Of a DNA stretch of 64,000 bases, positions 33,079-42,830 are shown piece after piece. Position 1 is the first letter of the stretch. Every line of letters starts with the position of its first letter. The DNA comes from Marchantia polymorpha subsp. ruderalis (Eukaryota > Streptophyta > Marchantiopsida > Marchantiales > Marchantiaceae). The stretch lies in contig AP031354.1 of assembly GCA_037833965.1 (NCBI GenBank), forward strand, positions 2,582,001-2,646,000, in the 5' to 3' direction. The translations under genes were made by a program, and so were the position numbers. The notes below the pieces were generated by a model. That model was not told the DNA's origin. It worked only from the letters and a program-made list of their open reading frames with translations, and did not search any database.

Positions 33079-36025
33079 ATGACCTTCGACCGGGCGGCGG
33101 AGAACGTCCCATTCTTGAATTCGCGATTCCAATCTCTTGTGCGCGCTGCGCGCATCCATCTGCTGGCTGCGGAACATTCTCGACGTCGTCGCACAGGAGA
33201 TTTCTTGTTGATTGAGGGAGAAGTGAGTGCGCGTGATTTGGAATTGAGAGCGATTAGAGTTTGCCGAGAGAGAAAGAAGCACGGGCGGTGCGGAAGTAGA
33301 ATGAGCGGGCGAGCGAACCCCAGGAACGCAATGACGAGACCGAGCAGATTGCGGATGGTACCACTTCGCCTGCCGCAGAACGGGCTGCGCGCTTTCGAGG
33401 AGCGCTTAATAGCAAGAAAGCTCGATTTCTTGCTATGGGGATGGAATTACATCTGTGCGAATATGGTGCGCGAGTGGCTAGAGCCACAGGGACCACCCTC
33501 GCGCGGATTGCGTCCGCATGTTGATCGGTGGACAGTCCAAGATTGGGCGCAGGCGTTGGGAAGATGTGCTGGCATGCCAGGGCATCTCCTTTTCGACAGC
33601 GAGAGCATCAAGGTGACCAAGCAAGAAGAGGCGCAATTTGTGGAGCTGTTCAAGACCGGGAGGTCTACCAAGAATGGGTACAGGACCCGTGATTACAAGG
33701 ATCGATTTCGCCGGACTCTGTCCGCGGCGCTGATGCAATTACTGCAGCCGCACCGCGCCTGCTACATCACATTGTGGCAAGTCTCTTTTGTGGAGTGCGT
33801 CATCGAGGGAACTCCAATTCACTGGGCGAGCATCCTGCACAGGGTGATGCGACAGCACGCGTTTGAGGAGAAGGGGGGAACTCTAAACCATCTTTCTCCT
33901 TTCCTCATCAATTTTTATCGACAGCGGAATTGTTTGACAGCGGCAGAGCTTGAACATTTTCCGCCATTGTCCATCGACCATCCCGGGAAGTATGTGCGGG
34001 AGAACGAGGTCGACACGGATGCAGAGGAGTCACCGACTTCTACCCCATCAAGACGGAGGGACGAAGGGAGACACACCCCTGCAGCGCGAGTGCCGCGGAA
34101 GCGGCGATGGAGGGAAGAGTCTGAAGAGGAGCAGCATCAAGAACCCTCTGCTCCCATTCGACCGCGGCCGCTGTGCGAGCCATACAGCCGGCCGAAGCAG
34201 AAGGCACGCAGACTGGTGTTACCAGCTAACAGTGCGGACACGGCGACGATTGCGACGGAGATAGGAAGTGCGTCGCCAGAGAGGCGAGAGGAAGCGCGGA
34301 CGACCGCAGGAGCAACGGGCCACGCTGCAACCTCGTCGGGAGAGAGGCCGCCTACGGGCCAAGGGCCTCCGGAGTTACCACGTGCGATGCGGACAGACGT
34401 TCCGTTTGCGCACAGGCGAACCTCCGCGGACGGACGAGCCTCCGCGGACCGGCGAACACAAGTGGACGTGGATCTACGCTTACGCGTGGGAAGGAGCAGT
34501 CCGCCTGTGCACAGGCGCTCACCTGTGCACAGGTCGCCTGTGCACAGGTCGCCTGTGCACAGGACACCTCCGCACGTGCCGCCTGTGCACAGGCAAGAAT
34601 CACCCCCGTTCCAACGCAGGAAGGGGAAGGAGCCGGCGGAAGAACCGCCTACGAGACACCGGCCCTCGGGGCCAGACCCTCCGGCGCACCACGCGCCGCA
34701 ATTTGCGCCTTCGGCGCCAGGGCCTTCGAGCCGAGGAGATACGAGCAGAGAGCGTGCGGAGGCCGCACCATCGGCGGGAAATCCGCCGATAGATGCGCCT
34801 TCGGCGGTAGGGCCTATAGGCCAAGGAACATCGGGCGTGCGGCCCCCGGCCATGTCGCCTTCGGCGATAGATGTCCGCGGCGCTACGCCTGCGGCGGACA
34901 AGGCGCCGGCAAGTGCGCCTGCGCACGGGCCGGGCACAGCCCCCACGGACCGATCAAGGGAGCAGCAGACGGAGGAGCGGAGTGACTGTCCGCGGGATGA
35001 AATCTCGATGCGCGATGCGCAATCCAACCCCGCGCAGCCACCTTCCGCTCAATCGCCTTCGGCGACGGACGACGGCGACAGAGAGGATGCGGTTGACCAT
35101 CAACAAGCGAGAGACGGGGATGCCGCACGGGTACATTCGCCTTCCGCCTTAGACATTTTGGCGACGAGCAGCGAGGCTGCAGCCGTGCCTTCGCAGGCAG
35201 CACACGTCGACGACGTGCAGCCCCACTCGGGGCAGTCGCCGACGCAATCAATGGCGACTGAAATTCTCCACTCGGATGATGACGACGGAGGCTCCACGGA
35301 AGAAATGTCAGGAGCAGAAGACACCGAGGAGGAGGAGGAGGAAATTGTTGGAGCGCCGGCGGCGGCGCTCTCTTAGCAGGTGATTCCGTTGCTGCGGTAC
35401 TTGGATCGCAAGGTCGATAAATACGCCGACCCACTTCAGCCGGGATCTTACATCGAGTTAGTGCGCAGGCGGACTCGCACTAAAGTCCACACCAGCAAGC
35501 TATTAGCTAGAGTGGACCAGGAGTTGAGGGACTTGAAGGAGAAGCATGAGTGCTTGTGGGGTCAGTACAAGCTTAATCAGAAATTCTACAAGCACTCCGC
35601 AACGTGCTGAAGCCGAATCGCAATTAGTGATAATTGAAGAGGATCGCAGGAAGGAGGCGGATCGCACGAAGGTGGAGACGGCGAGGCGAGTCGCCCACTG
35701 TCTCAAGGGCTACGCCCACTGGGAAGTAAAGGCGCAGGAGAAACTCACACTGCGTGAGTTTGAGCTGCGCGCAGCCGGGTTGTTGTCAGGCGACAGTAGG
35801 AGTCGGCGGAAGGTAGCAAAGAAGCTCGAAGCCTTTCTGTCGAAGGCACAGGATACCATGTCCGCCCTCGAAGGGGAGGTGTCCGCGGCGTTGCAGCGTT
35901 TGGGACTGCGCAGTCGAGCGGAAGAGTGGCAGGGTAGAGAGTTAGTGCGCGGCAGTCGGCCGCGCAGGAGACGTAGTACAGGTTCCGCGGAGTGTAGTGT
36001 AGCGTGGTTCCGTGCAGGCGTGTAG
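33079..36025 (+). pseudogene. LTR-encoded protein in LTR1, stop and deletion
   Basis: Open from 33,079 through the conserved domain and the low-complexity middle to a TAG at 35,374-35,376 (GAG to TAG, just before the coiled coil). A second lesion near 35,598 deletes about 200 bp of coiled-coil codons and changes frame. The basic tail is still readable to 36,025. One extra SPVHR unit is present compared with the copy at 16,702. Confidence 0.87.
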
Positions 36026-36061
36026 CGTAGTGCAGTGTAGTGTTAGGTAGGACTTAGAAGG

Positions 36062-36071
36062 TATAAAATAG
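36062..36071 (+). promoter_or_regulatory. LTR1 TATA box
   Basis: TATAAAATAG followed by the CCAGGC hairpin. This is the likely promoter for internal1. Confidence 0.75.
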
Positions 36072-37056
36072 TTCCAGGCGTTTTGCCTGGGGTTCTTTCC
36101 CATCAGAAGTGCAGATCAGGAACCCATTTCCTTTGCGTGTTTGTGTCCTTGAGTTCTGTCACCACGCACGAGGAGTTACAACTTAGCGTTCCGCATTTTG
36201 TAGCTGAAGGCCTTCGGCCGAATGTTCAGAGCTAGTCCATTGGTTAGAGACTTGAGTAGTTTGGATCTGCACCTGCGGGTGACTGCCGATGCTCAGAGCC
36301 AGTGACTAGTTAGATACTTGAACAGTTTCGCCCCTACACCTTCGAGTGTTTCTTTCTGATTGTACTCCTTGGGATTTTTCCCCTGAATGCCAAAGTGAAG
36401 TTTTGCTACTTCGTGTAAGCCTTGGTTGTAAATTCAGGTTACGCTGCAGCAGGTACCTTGAGGGTAACCCCTGTAGTATTTCTGGGAATGACAAGTGCTT
36501 GAGAATTCAAACTCTTCAATAGACTGTTGTTGTGTTACTGGAATGTTTCACAGTGAGTCCTTCAGTGCGGACCTGTGTTCTCTGCGCGTTTTGTGAGTTG
36601 AGAGTGTTGTTCACCGCGTCTGAGTGACTTCGATCCGAAGTAGGTAGTCCAAACCGGGTTTCCTACACTAGCAGCAAGCTAGTGGAAGCGTTGTAAAAGC
36701 CGGAGTTGGAAGTCACTGCCCGCAGCTTTGCCGAGTGTGCTCGTGAGAGACTTTCCCCCTGAAATCTTGAAGTAGAGGTCCTAACGGATCTCTGGGTTGT
36801 GTTTCTGTAGTTTCAGGTGTGTGTGTGTGTGTGTGTTACGCTGCACTGTGCGACCTCCGAGTGCGCTCCGAGTGGACACTTGCAGTATTTCTGGGAGTGA
36901 CAGTTGCCTGAGAATTCAAACTCCTCAATAGTCTGTTAAAACGTGACACTTTGTACCCTGTGTGTTCCTCTGTCCCTGTGGGTTCGACCTTTCTACCACT
37001 ATATTGCAGTTTTAGCCTTTAGTGGGTTATTACATAAGAAGCCGACAACTTCTTTT

Positions 37057-37074
37057 TGGCGCCGCTGCCGGGGA
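37057..37074 (+). other. Primer binding site of internal1, tRNA-Asp type
   Basis: TGGCGCCGCTGCCGGGGA, 22 bases after the LTR edge. The gap contains a small AAGAAG/CTTCTT stem. Confidence 0.87.
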
Positions 37075-37120
37075 CAGTTGCGTCAACACCAGGGTTTTTA
37101 CGAGCAGCCATGCTCGGTGA

Positions 37121-39952
37121 ATGTCGACTGGGGCTGGCGGGAGCAACCTAAGTGCTAGAGCTGTCCGCAAGTTCCGACGAGATTCAGAGAAGGCCGTGGA
37201 AGAGACACGGCGTCAAAACAAGAAAACACCAAAAAGAGTATCTAAGCCTAGTTCGGCCGACACCCTTGGGGAACCTACCCCCGGCGACTCGGAACCAAAC
37301 TTGGTGCTTACAGTTCTACTAGATATTCCTTGCACGGACCCGCCTCGTGAAGTAGAACCGACCGCCCGAAGACCGTCGACAGACACACCGATGGCGGACG
37401 GACAAGCCAATGTGCGGCTACCTCAGCCGATTACTAAACATTCCTACCCGAAGTACAAAGGGAGTGGGGATGACGACGATGCAGATTCATACATCAAGTT
37501 GTTCGAATCGGTGTCTATTGCCAATCGCGAGATCGCAGACGACGACCGACTAAGGATCTTTCCAAGCCTTCTGCGGAAGAAAGCGAGGAGTTGGTACAAT
37601 CACGAGAGTATCGATCCGACTGGGTTGACAACATGGGCCCAGCTGAAGGAGAAGTTCCTTCGCCGCTTTCGCGAGCTCGGCTACGACAGCCGGGTTTTAA
37701 CAAAGTTACGTAATTTGCAGCGAGAGAAGAAGGAGAGTCTGCGTGACTACACTGAGAGATTTCTGGACCTCTACGACAGAATACCGAAAACAGGACCAGG
37801 GTCCCCTTTCTCGGTACAACAAGCTGTGGATTGGTACGTGACCGGTTTAACTCGGGAGATGGAGACTTTTTGCCGACGCAGCAAGTGCGACACTATTGAG
37901 GATGTGATTGCATCGGCGGAAGCCTTCGAAACTTCCACTCTCAACCGAAGAGGGAGAGAGAGACGGGAGTCGAAAGAGCGAAAACCGAAGGGAGGGCGAA
38001 GACGACGTAGAGGTACAACTCCGTCATCGGAGGAATCGTCTTCGGACGAGAACCGTTCCTCATCTGAAGAAGAGGAAACCTCATCGTCGGAGGAGGAGAA
38101 GAAGAGGAAGAAGCATGGGTCAGCGAAGAAAAAGGGCACCCGACGAGTGACTACGGACAGAGCGCCGGGAGACATAGCCTCGAAGATGGAGACCCTGGTG
38201 AAGGACTTCGCCGATCTCAAGGTTCAAGTGGTAGGCGGGCATGATCGCCGAAAATCACCCGGGAGAGTGCGAGCGAACTTATGGTGTACTACGTGCGGGG
38301 CGGTGGGACATGCAAACACCGAGTGTCTTACCACCCGTCCGTCATATCCAGTCAACGCAGTAGAGTGGGCCCAACCGTACTATGGAGAGCACCCTCAGTA
38401 CTATGGAGAGGCTAGCGAAGAAACAGCCTACGCCGTCCAGTCGGTTCCTACCCCTCCTGCAGTTTCAGCAATGCAAGTCCCACGATATATTCCGGTGGAT
38501 CGGGCCACTACAGTACCCGTGAGGCGGAGAGCACCTCCAGGGACGTTTGACCCACCGCCACCGCGAGCTTGTTATAATTGCGGGGAAGTTGGGCACTTCT
38601 CACCGCAGTGTCCCCATCCAAAGAGGCGAAACGATTATGCTCCGACATGTAGTAATTGCAAGAAGATCGGGCATACTGCGCCAGAGTGTGATCAGCCACC
38701 AGTCCCTCGGCCAGCGGTACGATTTGTGAACACTCCTGCCAAGGAGGACGTCCAAGTTAACCAGGTCGAAGTAGGTTCAGACGGGGATGGCGAAGACGAA
38801 GAATGGCCGGCTGAAGAGGTTATGTGCGCACGGGTCGAAACTCGTAGTTCCAAGAAATCGAAGGAGCAAGAGCGGGACACTCGCAAGCACGAACGGAGAA
38901 CCGACGACCGGACGGGAAAAGGGAAGGCGAAGACATCCAGCAAGTCCGACTCGCGACCTGCTCGGAAGTCTTCGGCTACGCGGGAGGCACCAGCAGTGCG
39001 CCCCCAGACAGCAGTCGAGGACGAGCCAGTGCACCTACTGAAACGTGACTATGCTCCGGATATCCGCAACGAGGTAGCCAACCTGTTGCAGGAAGCGATC
39101 CGCACTCAAAAGGACCCACCGCGGCCAGACTTGACCTCCTCCCTTGGGGCGAAGTTAGCAGCCACCGTGGAACCTCGCAGAGCGTCGCCGACCCCGGCGC
39201 CCCAACGCGCCCACTATGACTTGGTCGAAGATCTCGGGAGTCGAAAAGTGAACATCACGTTCAAGCAGCTCTTGGAGGACAATAAGACGTATCGGAGAAT
39301 GTTGATGCTTTCGCTACGGCATCCGCGGAAGCCGGGCGCATCCACATCCTCTCAAGTATATCAAGTGGAGAGCGAAGACCAAGGGCCACCCGAGATCGAT
39401 GTGGAGATAGCAGGATGTTGTGTACGCAGAGTGCCAATCGACTCTGGATCAGGAGTCAACATAATGACGGAGGATACAGCGAGAGCCTTGGGGTTCAGTC
39501 AATACGAACCCTCGAAGCGTGTGTTGAGACTAGCGGATCAGACGCGGAGAATGCCTGCAGGTATGCTGCGCAATGTCAAGACAATCATCGGGGGTGCGGA
39601 CTTTCTGTTGACGTATATCATCCTTCAACCGATGATGAAGCAGGGCTATGACGTTCTGCTCGGGCGACCATGGCTATATGGCGCACAAGTCAGATGTGAT
39701 TGGCGAAGGCATCGCCTTAAGTTTCCTCATCCTTCGGAACCGACCAAAACCATTACGGTGCCCTGGAATAGGGTCAGGCACGAAGGAGAGACCCCATCGA
39801 CAAGTGCAGGTTACACATCGGGAGAGGACAGTGAGTCGACCGCGCGATCGGATTCCAGTGGTACCGAATCCGATTACTTCGTGGGATTCGTTGCCTGCTG
39901 TTCGGTGGAAGAAGAAGAAGAGACGGAAGCTATTCAGCCGGAAGACGAATAG
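37121..39952 (+). CDS. gag-protease polyprotein, intact (943 aa)
   Basis: Provides the capsid, nucleocapsid and protease of the element. Residues about 140-260 are the Retrotrans_gag core (TWAQLKEKFLRRF, RDYTERFLDL). An Arg/Ser/Glu-rich linker follows. Three CCHC knuckles lie near 388 (CTTCGAVGH), 483 (CYNCGEVGH) and 509 (CSNCKKIGH). The aspartic protease active site is DSGSG at about 774, with LLGRPWL near 846. The ATG is 47 bases after the PBS, at the end of a leader of roughly 1 kb. The frame ends at TAG in a readthrough context and pol follows in the same frame. Three knuckles, against the usual one or two, and Ser-Gly after DSG are slightly unusual. Confidence 0.93.
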   Translation: MSTGAGGSNLSARAVRKFRRDSEKAVEETRRQNKKTPKRVSKPSSADTLGEPTPGDSEPNLVLTVLLDIPCTDPPREVEPTARRPSTDTPMADGQANVRLPQPITKHSYPKYKGSGDDDDADSYIKLFESVSIANREIADDDRLRIFPSLLRKKARSWYNHESIDPTGLTTWAQLKEKFLRRFRELGYDSRVLTKLRNLQREKKESLRDYTERFLDLYDRIPKTGPGSPFSVQQAVDWYVTGLTREMETFCRRSKCDTIEDVIASAEAFETSTLNRRGRERRESKERKPKGGRRRRRGTTPSSEESSSDENRSSSEEEETSSSEEEKKRKKHGSAKKKGTRRVTTDRAPGDIASKMETLVKDFADLKVQVVGGHDRRKSPGRVRANLWCTTCGAVGHANTECLTTRPSYPVNAVEWAQPYYGEHPQYYGEASEETAYAVQSVPTPPAVSAMQVPRYIPVDRATTVPVRRRAPPGTFDPPPPRACYNCGEVGHFSPQCPHPKRRNDYAPTCSNCKKIGHTAPECDQPPVPRPAVRFVNTPAKEDVQVNQVEVGSDGDGEDEEWPAEEVMCARVETRSSKKSKEQERDTRKHERRTDDRTGKGKAKTSSKSDSRPARKSSATREAPAVRPQTAVEDEPVHLLKRDYAPDIRNEVANLLQEAIRTQKDPPRPDLTSSLGAKLAATVEPRRASPTPAPQRAHYDLVEDLGSRKVNITFKQLLEDNKTYRRMLMLSLRHPRKPGASTSSQVYQVESEDQGPPEIDVEIAGCCVRRVPIDSGSGVNIMTEDTARALGFSQYEPSKRVLRLADQTRRMPAGMLRNVKTIIGGADFLLTYIILQPMMKQGYDVLLGRPWLYGAQVRCDWRRHRLKFPHPSEPTKTITVPWNRVRHEGETPSTSAGYTSGEDSESTARSDSSGTESDYFVGFVACCSVEEEEETEAIQPEDE

Positions 39953-39958
39953 CAATTA
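39950..39958 (+). promoter_or_regulatory. Leaky stop TAG CAA TTA
   Basis: The gag-protease stop and the next two codons. Pol is open from here in the same frame without an early ATG. The context equals the CARYYA readthrough signal of tobamoviruses and of the soybean SIRE1 env-like ORF type. Confidence 0.82.
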
Positions 39959-42793
39959 ACTGTGGGACTGGGAAGGAGTGAGACGAGTCACACCGAGGGC
40001 ATTGTCGACCCTAGTGACTGTCACGAAGTACAACTCAGTCCCGGCAAGTGCTTGAAGGTATCAAGCGCAGTGAGAGGAGACGAGCTAAGGAAGGTACAGG
40101 CATTCCTTAGCCATTATGTCGACGTCTTCGCCTGGAAGATCGAAGACATGAAGGGGATACCTGCACGGTATGGGGAACACCGTATCGATTTACTGGACGA
40201 CTCAGTACCCATACGACAGCGCCAGTATCGCCTCAACCCAAAATACTCCTTGCTAGTTAAAGAGGAGATAGATAAGTACTTGAGCGCTGGAATTATTTAC
40301 CCTGTGCTCAGCAGCGAGTGGGTGTCGCCGATTGTTATCGTACCCAAGAAGTTGACGGGTAAGATACGAGTGTGTCAGGATTTCCGGAAGTTGAATGCAG
40401 CAACACGCAAGGATCATCACCCGTTACCATTCACGGATGCCATTCTAGACCATGTTGCCGGACATGAATGTTATAGCTTCCTGGATGGGTTCTCAGGTTA
40501 CAATCAGGTGTCTATCCGTGAACAGGACAAGGATAAAACTACGTTCACAACCGACTGGGGAACTTACGCATACCACAAGATGCCATTCGGTCTGTGCAAC
40601 GCGCCTGCCACCTTTCAACGGATGATGACCAATATCTTTCAGGAACAACTGAGGAAGTTCCTGGAAATATTCATAGATGACTTCTGTGTCTTTGGGAAGC
40701 GGTCTGAACACTTAAGTCACTTGAAGCAGACCTTCGATAAATGTAGAGAGAGCAGTTTGTCACTGCATCCCGAGAAGTGCTTTTTCTTCATGACTAGTGG
40801 GATCTTGTTGGGTCATCGGGTCTCGGCAGACGGCATTGCGGTGGACATTGAGAAGGTCAAGGTTATACTCGAGCTTGAGCCACCCACGAATCTAAGAGAG
40901 CTGCGAGCATTCCTGGGTCATGTGGGCTACTACCGAAGATTCATACACCTGTATGCAGTACTGGCGGCGGACCTGACCAAGTTGTTGAAGAAGGACGAGC
41001 CCTATGCTTGGGGTGCGAACCAGCAGTCAGCATTTGAGGCTCTTAAAGCGAAACTCACGACTGCTCCCGTACTAAGGAGTCCAGACTGGAATCGACCATT
41101 CCATGTTTACGTTGACACCTCGGCATTCGCCATCGGTGTAGTACTGAGTCAAAAGGATGACAACAAAAAGGACTACCCGATCTACTTCGCGAGCCGACAG
41201 CTGTCTCTAGCAGAGCGGAAGTACACCACGACGGAGAGAGAAGCGTTGGGGATGGTGTACTACTGTAAAAAGTTCCGTCACTACCTAATCTGCTACGAGT
41301 TTGTGTTCCATGTGGACCACTACGCATTGCAACACCTAGTCAAGAAAGCCGACCTATCCGGTCGGATCGCCAGGTGGGTGTTGTTACTACAAGAGTTCAC
41401 CTACACAGTCCAGACCAGGAAAGGGGTGCACCACGAAAATGCGGATTACTTGTCCCGATTATGGACACAGCCGACAGAGGAGGAATTGGTGGACGATTTT
41501 CCAGATGAAGAGTTATTTCAGTTGTCAGCAGGACATGAGTCCCGCTATGCCGACCTGTATCGATATCTGCTAACCCTGCAGTGTCCCGAAGGCATGGATT
41601 TGGAACAGCGAACTGTCTTTATTCATAAGGCAGGCCCGTACCAACTCCAGCAGGGGGTTTTGTTCAAGAAGATGGCAGATGAGCGCTTATGCAGATGCCT
41701 GGAGGAATCAGAGGTACCAAGAATAGTGAGTGCGATGCATACAGAGGAGGCGGGTGGACACTATGCCACCAGGAACACGGTCACAAAGATCCTAAATGCG
41801 GGGTATTGGTGGCCGACCATGTTTAAGGATGTTCACGATTACATCCGCAAGTGCGACAGTTGCCAGAGGACGGGGAGACCGACGCCTACAACACGCTGGC
41901 CCCTGACTCCCATCATGCCTCTAGCACCGTTCGAAAAGTGGGGTATTGACTTTGTAGGGCCGATACAACCAGTGACTAGAAGTACACGAAGGCGCTACAT
42001 TCTGGTAGCAACGGACTATGCCACCAAAATGGTAGAGGCCAGAGCCACCAGAAAGGATGATGCTGCCACAGTGGCAGCATTCTTGTTTGAGTCGATCATC
42101 ACACGCTACGGATGTCCCTTAGAGCTAGTCAGCGACCGGGGCACGCATTTTCTGAATCAGATCATCGAAGATCTGACACGGTATTTCCACATCAAGCACC
42201 GGAAGACTACTCCATACAATCCCAAGGCAAATGGACTGACGGAGAAGTCCAATGGTCTGCTGTGTAAAATACTACTCAAGGTCACGGTGAATCACGCTCA
42301 CGACTGGGATACGAAGCTAGCAGCCGCTCTATGGGCGTACCGCACAGCTGAGAAGATCACGACCAAACAGACACCATACTTTCTGGTGTATGGGCAACAC
42401 CCGATCCTCCCGATCGAATTTGAAGTACCCACCCAACGAACGTTGGATTTGCAGAGGATGGGCGCAGAGGAGAGTCAGCTCTACAGGTTACAGGAAGTCA
42501 CGCTGCTGGATGAGAGGAGACGAGACGCCGAAGATCGCACCAGGAAAATCCAGCTCCGCCGAAAGGAGAGATACGATAAAAAGATCAAACCGGTACTCCT
42601 GCAGGCGGGTGATTTGGCATTGCTCTACGACAGCAGGCATGCCAGATTCCCAGGCAAACTGCACCTAAGGTGGATGGGACCTTACAGGGTTGTCGAAGTC
42701 TTCCCGAATGGATCCATCCAACTTGCGGACCTGGCCGGCGATTTGTTAGGCACCCGAGTGAACGGGTGGCGGTTGAAGAAATACCACATGTGA
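39953..42793 (+). CDS. pol: RT, RNase H, integrase, intact (946 aa after the stop)
   Basis: Copies the element RNA into DNA and integrates it. RT spans about residues 85-245 with FLDGFSGY and FIDDF (about 240). RNase H spans about 370-490 (VDTSAFAIG, TEREAL, HVDHYAL, ENADYLSRL). The integrase zinc region has CDSCQRTG near 633. The DDE core has Asp at about 666 (GIDFVGP), Asp at about 727 (SDRG) and Glu at about 763 (EKSN), the D35E spacing. GPY is near 908 and the protein ends at GWRLKKYHM with no chromodomain. The frame is continuous with gag-protease through one TAG, so it is expected as a fusion of about 1,890 residues. A GTG at 39,962 is not a convincing start. Confidence 0.93.
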   Translation, partial: QLTVGLGRSETSHTEGIVDPSDCHEVQLSPGKCLKVSSAVRGDELRKVQAFLSHYVDVFAWKIEDMKGIPARYGEHRIDLLDDSVPIRQRQYRLNPKYSLLVKEEIDKYLSAGIIYPVLSSEWVSPIVIVPKKLTGKIRVCQDFRKLNAATRKDHHPLPFTDAILDHVAGHECYSFLDGFSGYNQVSIREQDKDKTTFTTDWGTYAYHKMPFGLCNAPATFQRMMTNIFQEQLRKFLEIFIDDFCVFGKRSEHLSHLKQTFDKCRESSLSLHPEKCFFFMTSGILLGHRVSADGIAVDIEKVKVILELEPPTNLRELRAFLGHVGYYRRFIHLYAVLAADLTKLLKKDEPYAWGANQQSAFEALKAKLTTAPVLRSPDWNRPFHVYVDTSAFAIGVVLSQKDDNKKDYPIYFASRQLSLAERKYTTTEREALGMVYYCKKFRHYLICYEFVFHVDHYALQHLVKKADLSGRIARWVLLLQEFTYTVQTRKGVHHENADYLSRLWTQPTEEELVDDFPDEELFQLSAGHESRYADLYRYLLTLQCPEGMDLEQRTVFIHKAGPYQLQQGVLFKKMADERLCRCLEESEVPRIVSAMHTEEAGGHYATRNTVTKILNAGYWWPTMFKDVHDYIRKCDSCQRTGRPTPTTRWPLTPIMPLAPFEKWGIDFVGPIQPVTRSTRRRYILVATDYATKMVEARATRKDDAATVAAFLFESIITRYGCPLELVSDRGTHFLNQIIEDLTRYFHIKHRKTTPYNPKANGLTEKSNGLLCKILLKVTVNHAHDWDTKLAAALWAYRTAEKITTKQTPYFLVYGQHPILPIEFEVPTQRTLDLQRMGAEESQLYRLQEVTLLDERRRDAEDRTRKIQLRRKERYDKKIKPVLLQAGDLALLYDSRHARFPGKLHLRWMGPYRVVEVFPNGSIQLADLAGDLLGTRVNGWRLKKYHM

Positions 42794-42817
42794 GTGTTCG
42801 CGTGGGCGCTCACAATT

Positions 42818-42830
42818 GAGGAGGGGGGCA
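42818..42830 (+). other. Polypurine tract of internal1
   Basis: GAGGAGGGGGGCA directly before TGTGG of LTR2. Confidence 0.9.

Larger units (their letters stand above)
31833..37034 (+). repeat. LTR1 (5,202 bp)
   Basis: TGTGGTACC to GGTTATTACA. Full layout with palindrome-rich U3, broken ORF, TATA box, R-U5 and a TG run. It is shorter than the complete copies because of a deletion near 35,598. Its first 1.2 kb is nearly identical to that of LTR2. Confidence 0.93.

Noticed and set aside
36943-37158. Short frames starting at the LTR end and running into the PBS region
   Set aside because: They cross the LTR edge and PBS, repeat wherever the LTR end occurs, and show no domain. They are most likely chance frames in the leader.
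39962-42793. Pol translated separately from a GTG start at 39,962
   Set aside because: The frame is open right after the TAG, is in phase with gag, and the stop has a readthrough context; a non-AUG start would be less likely.
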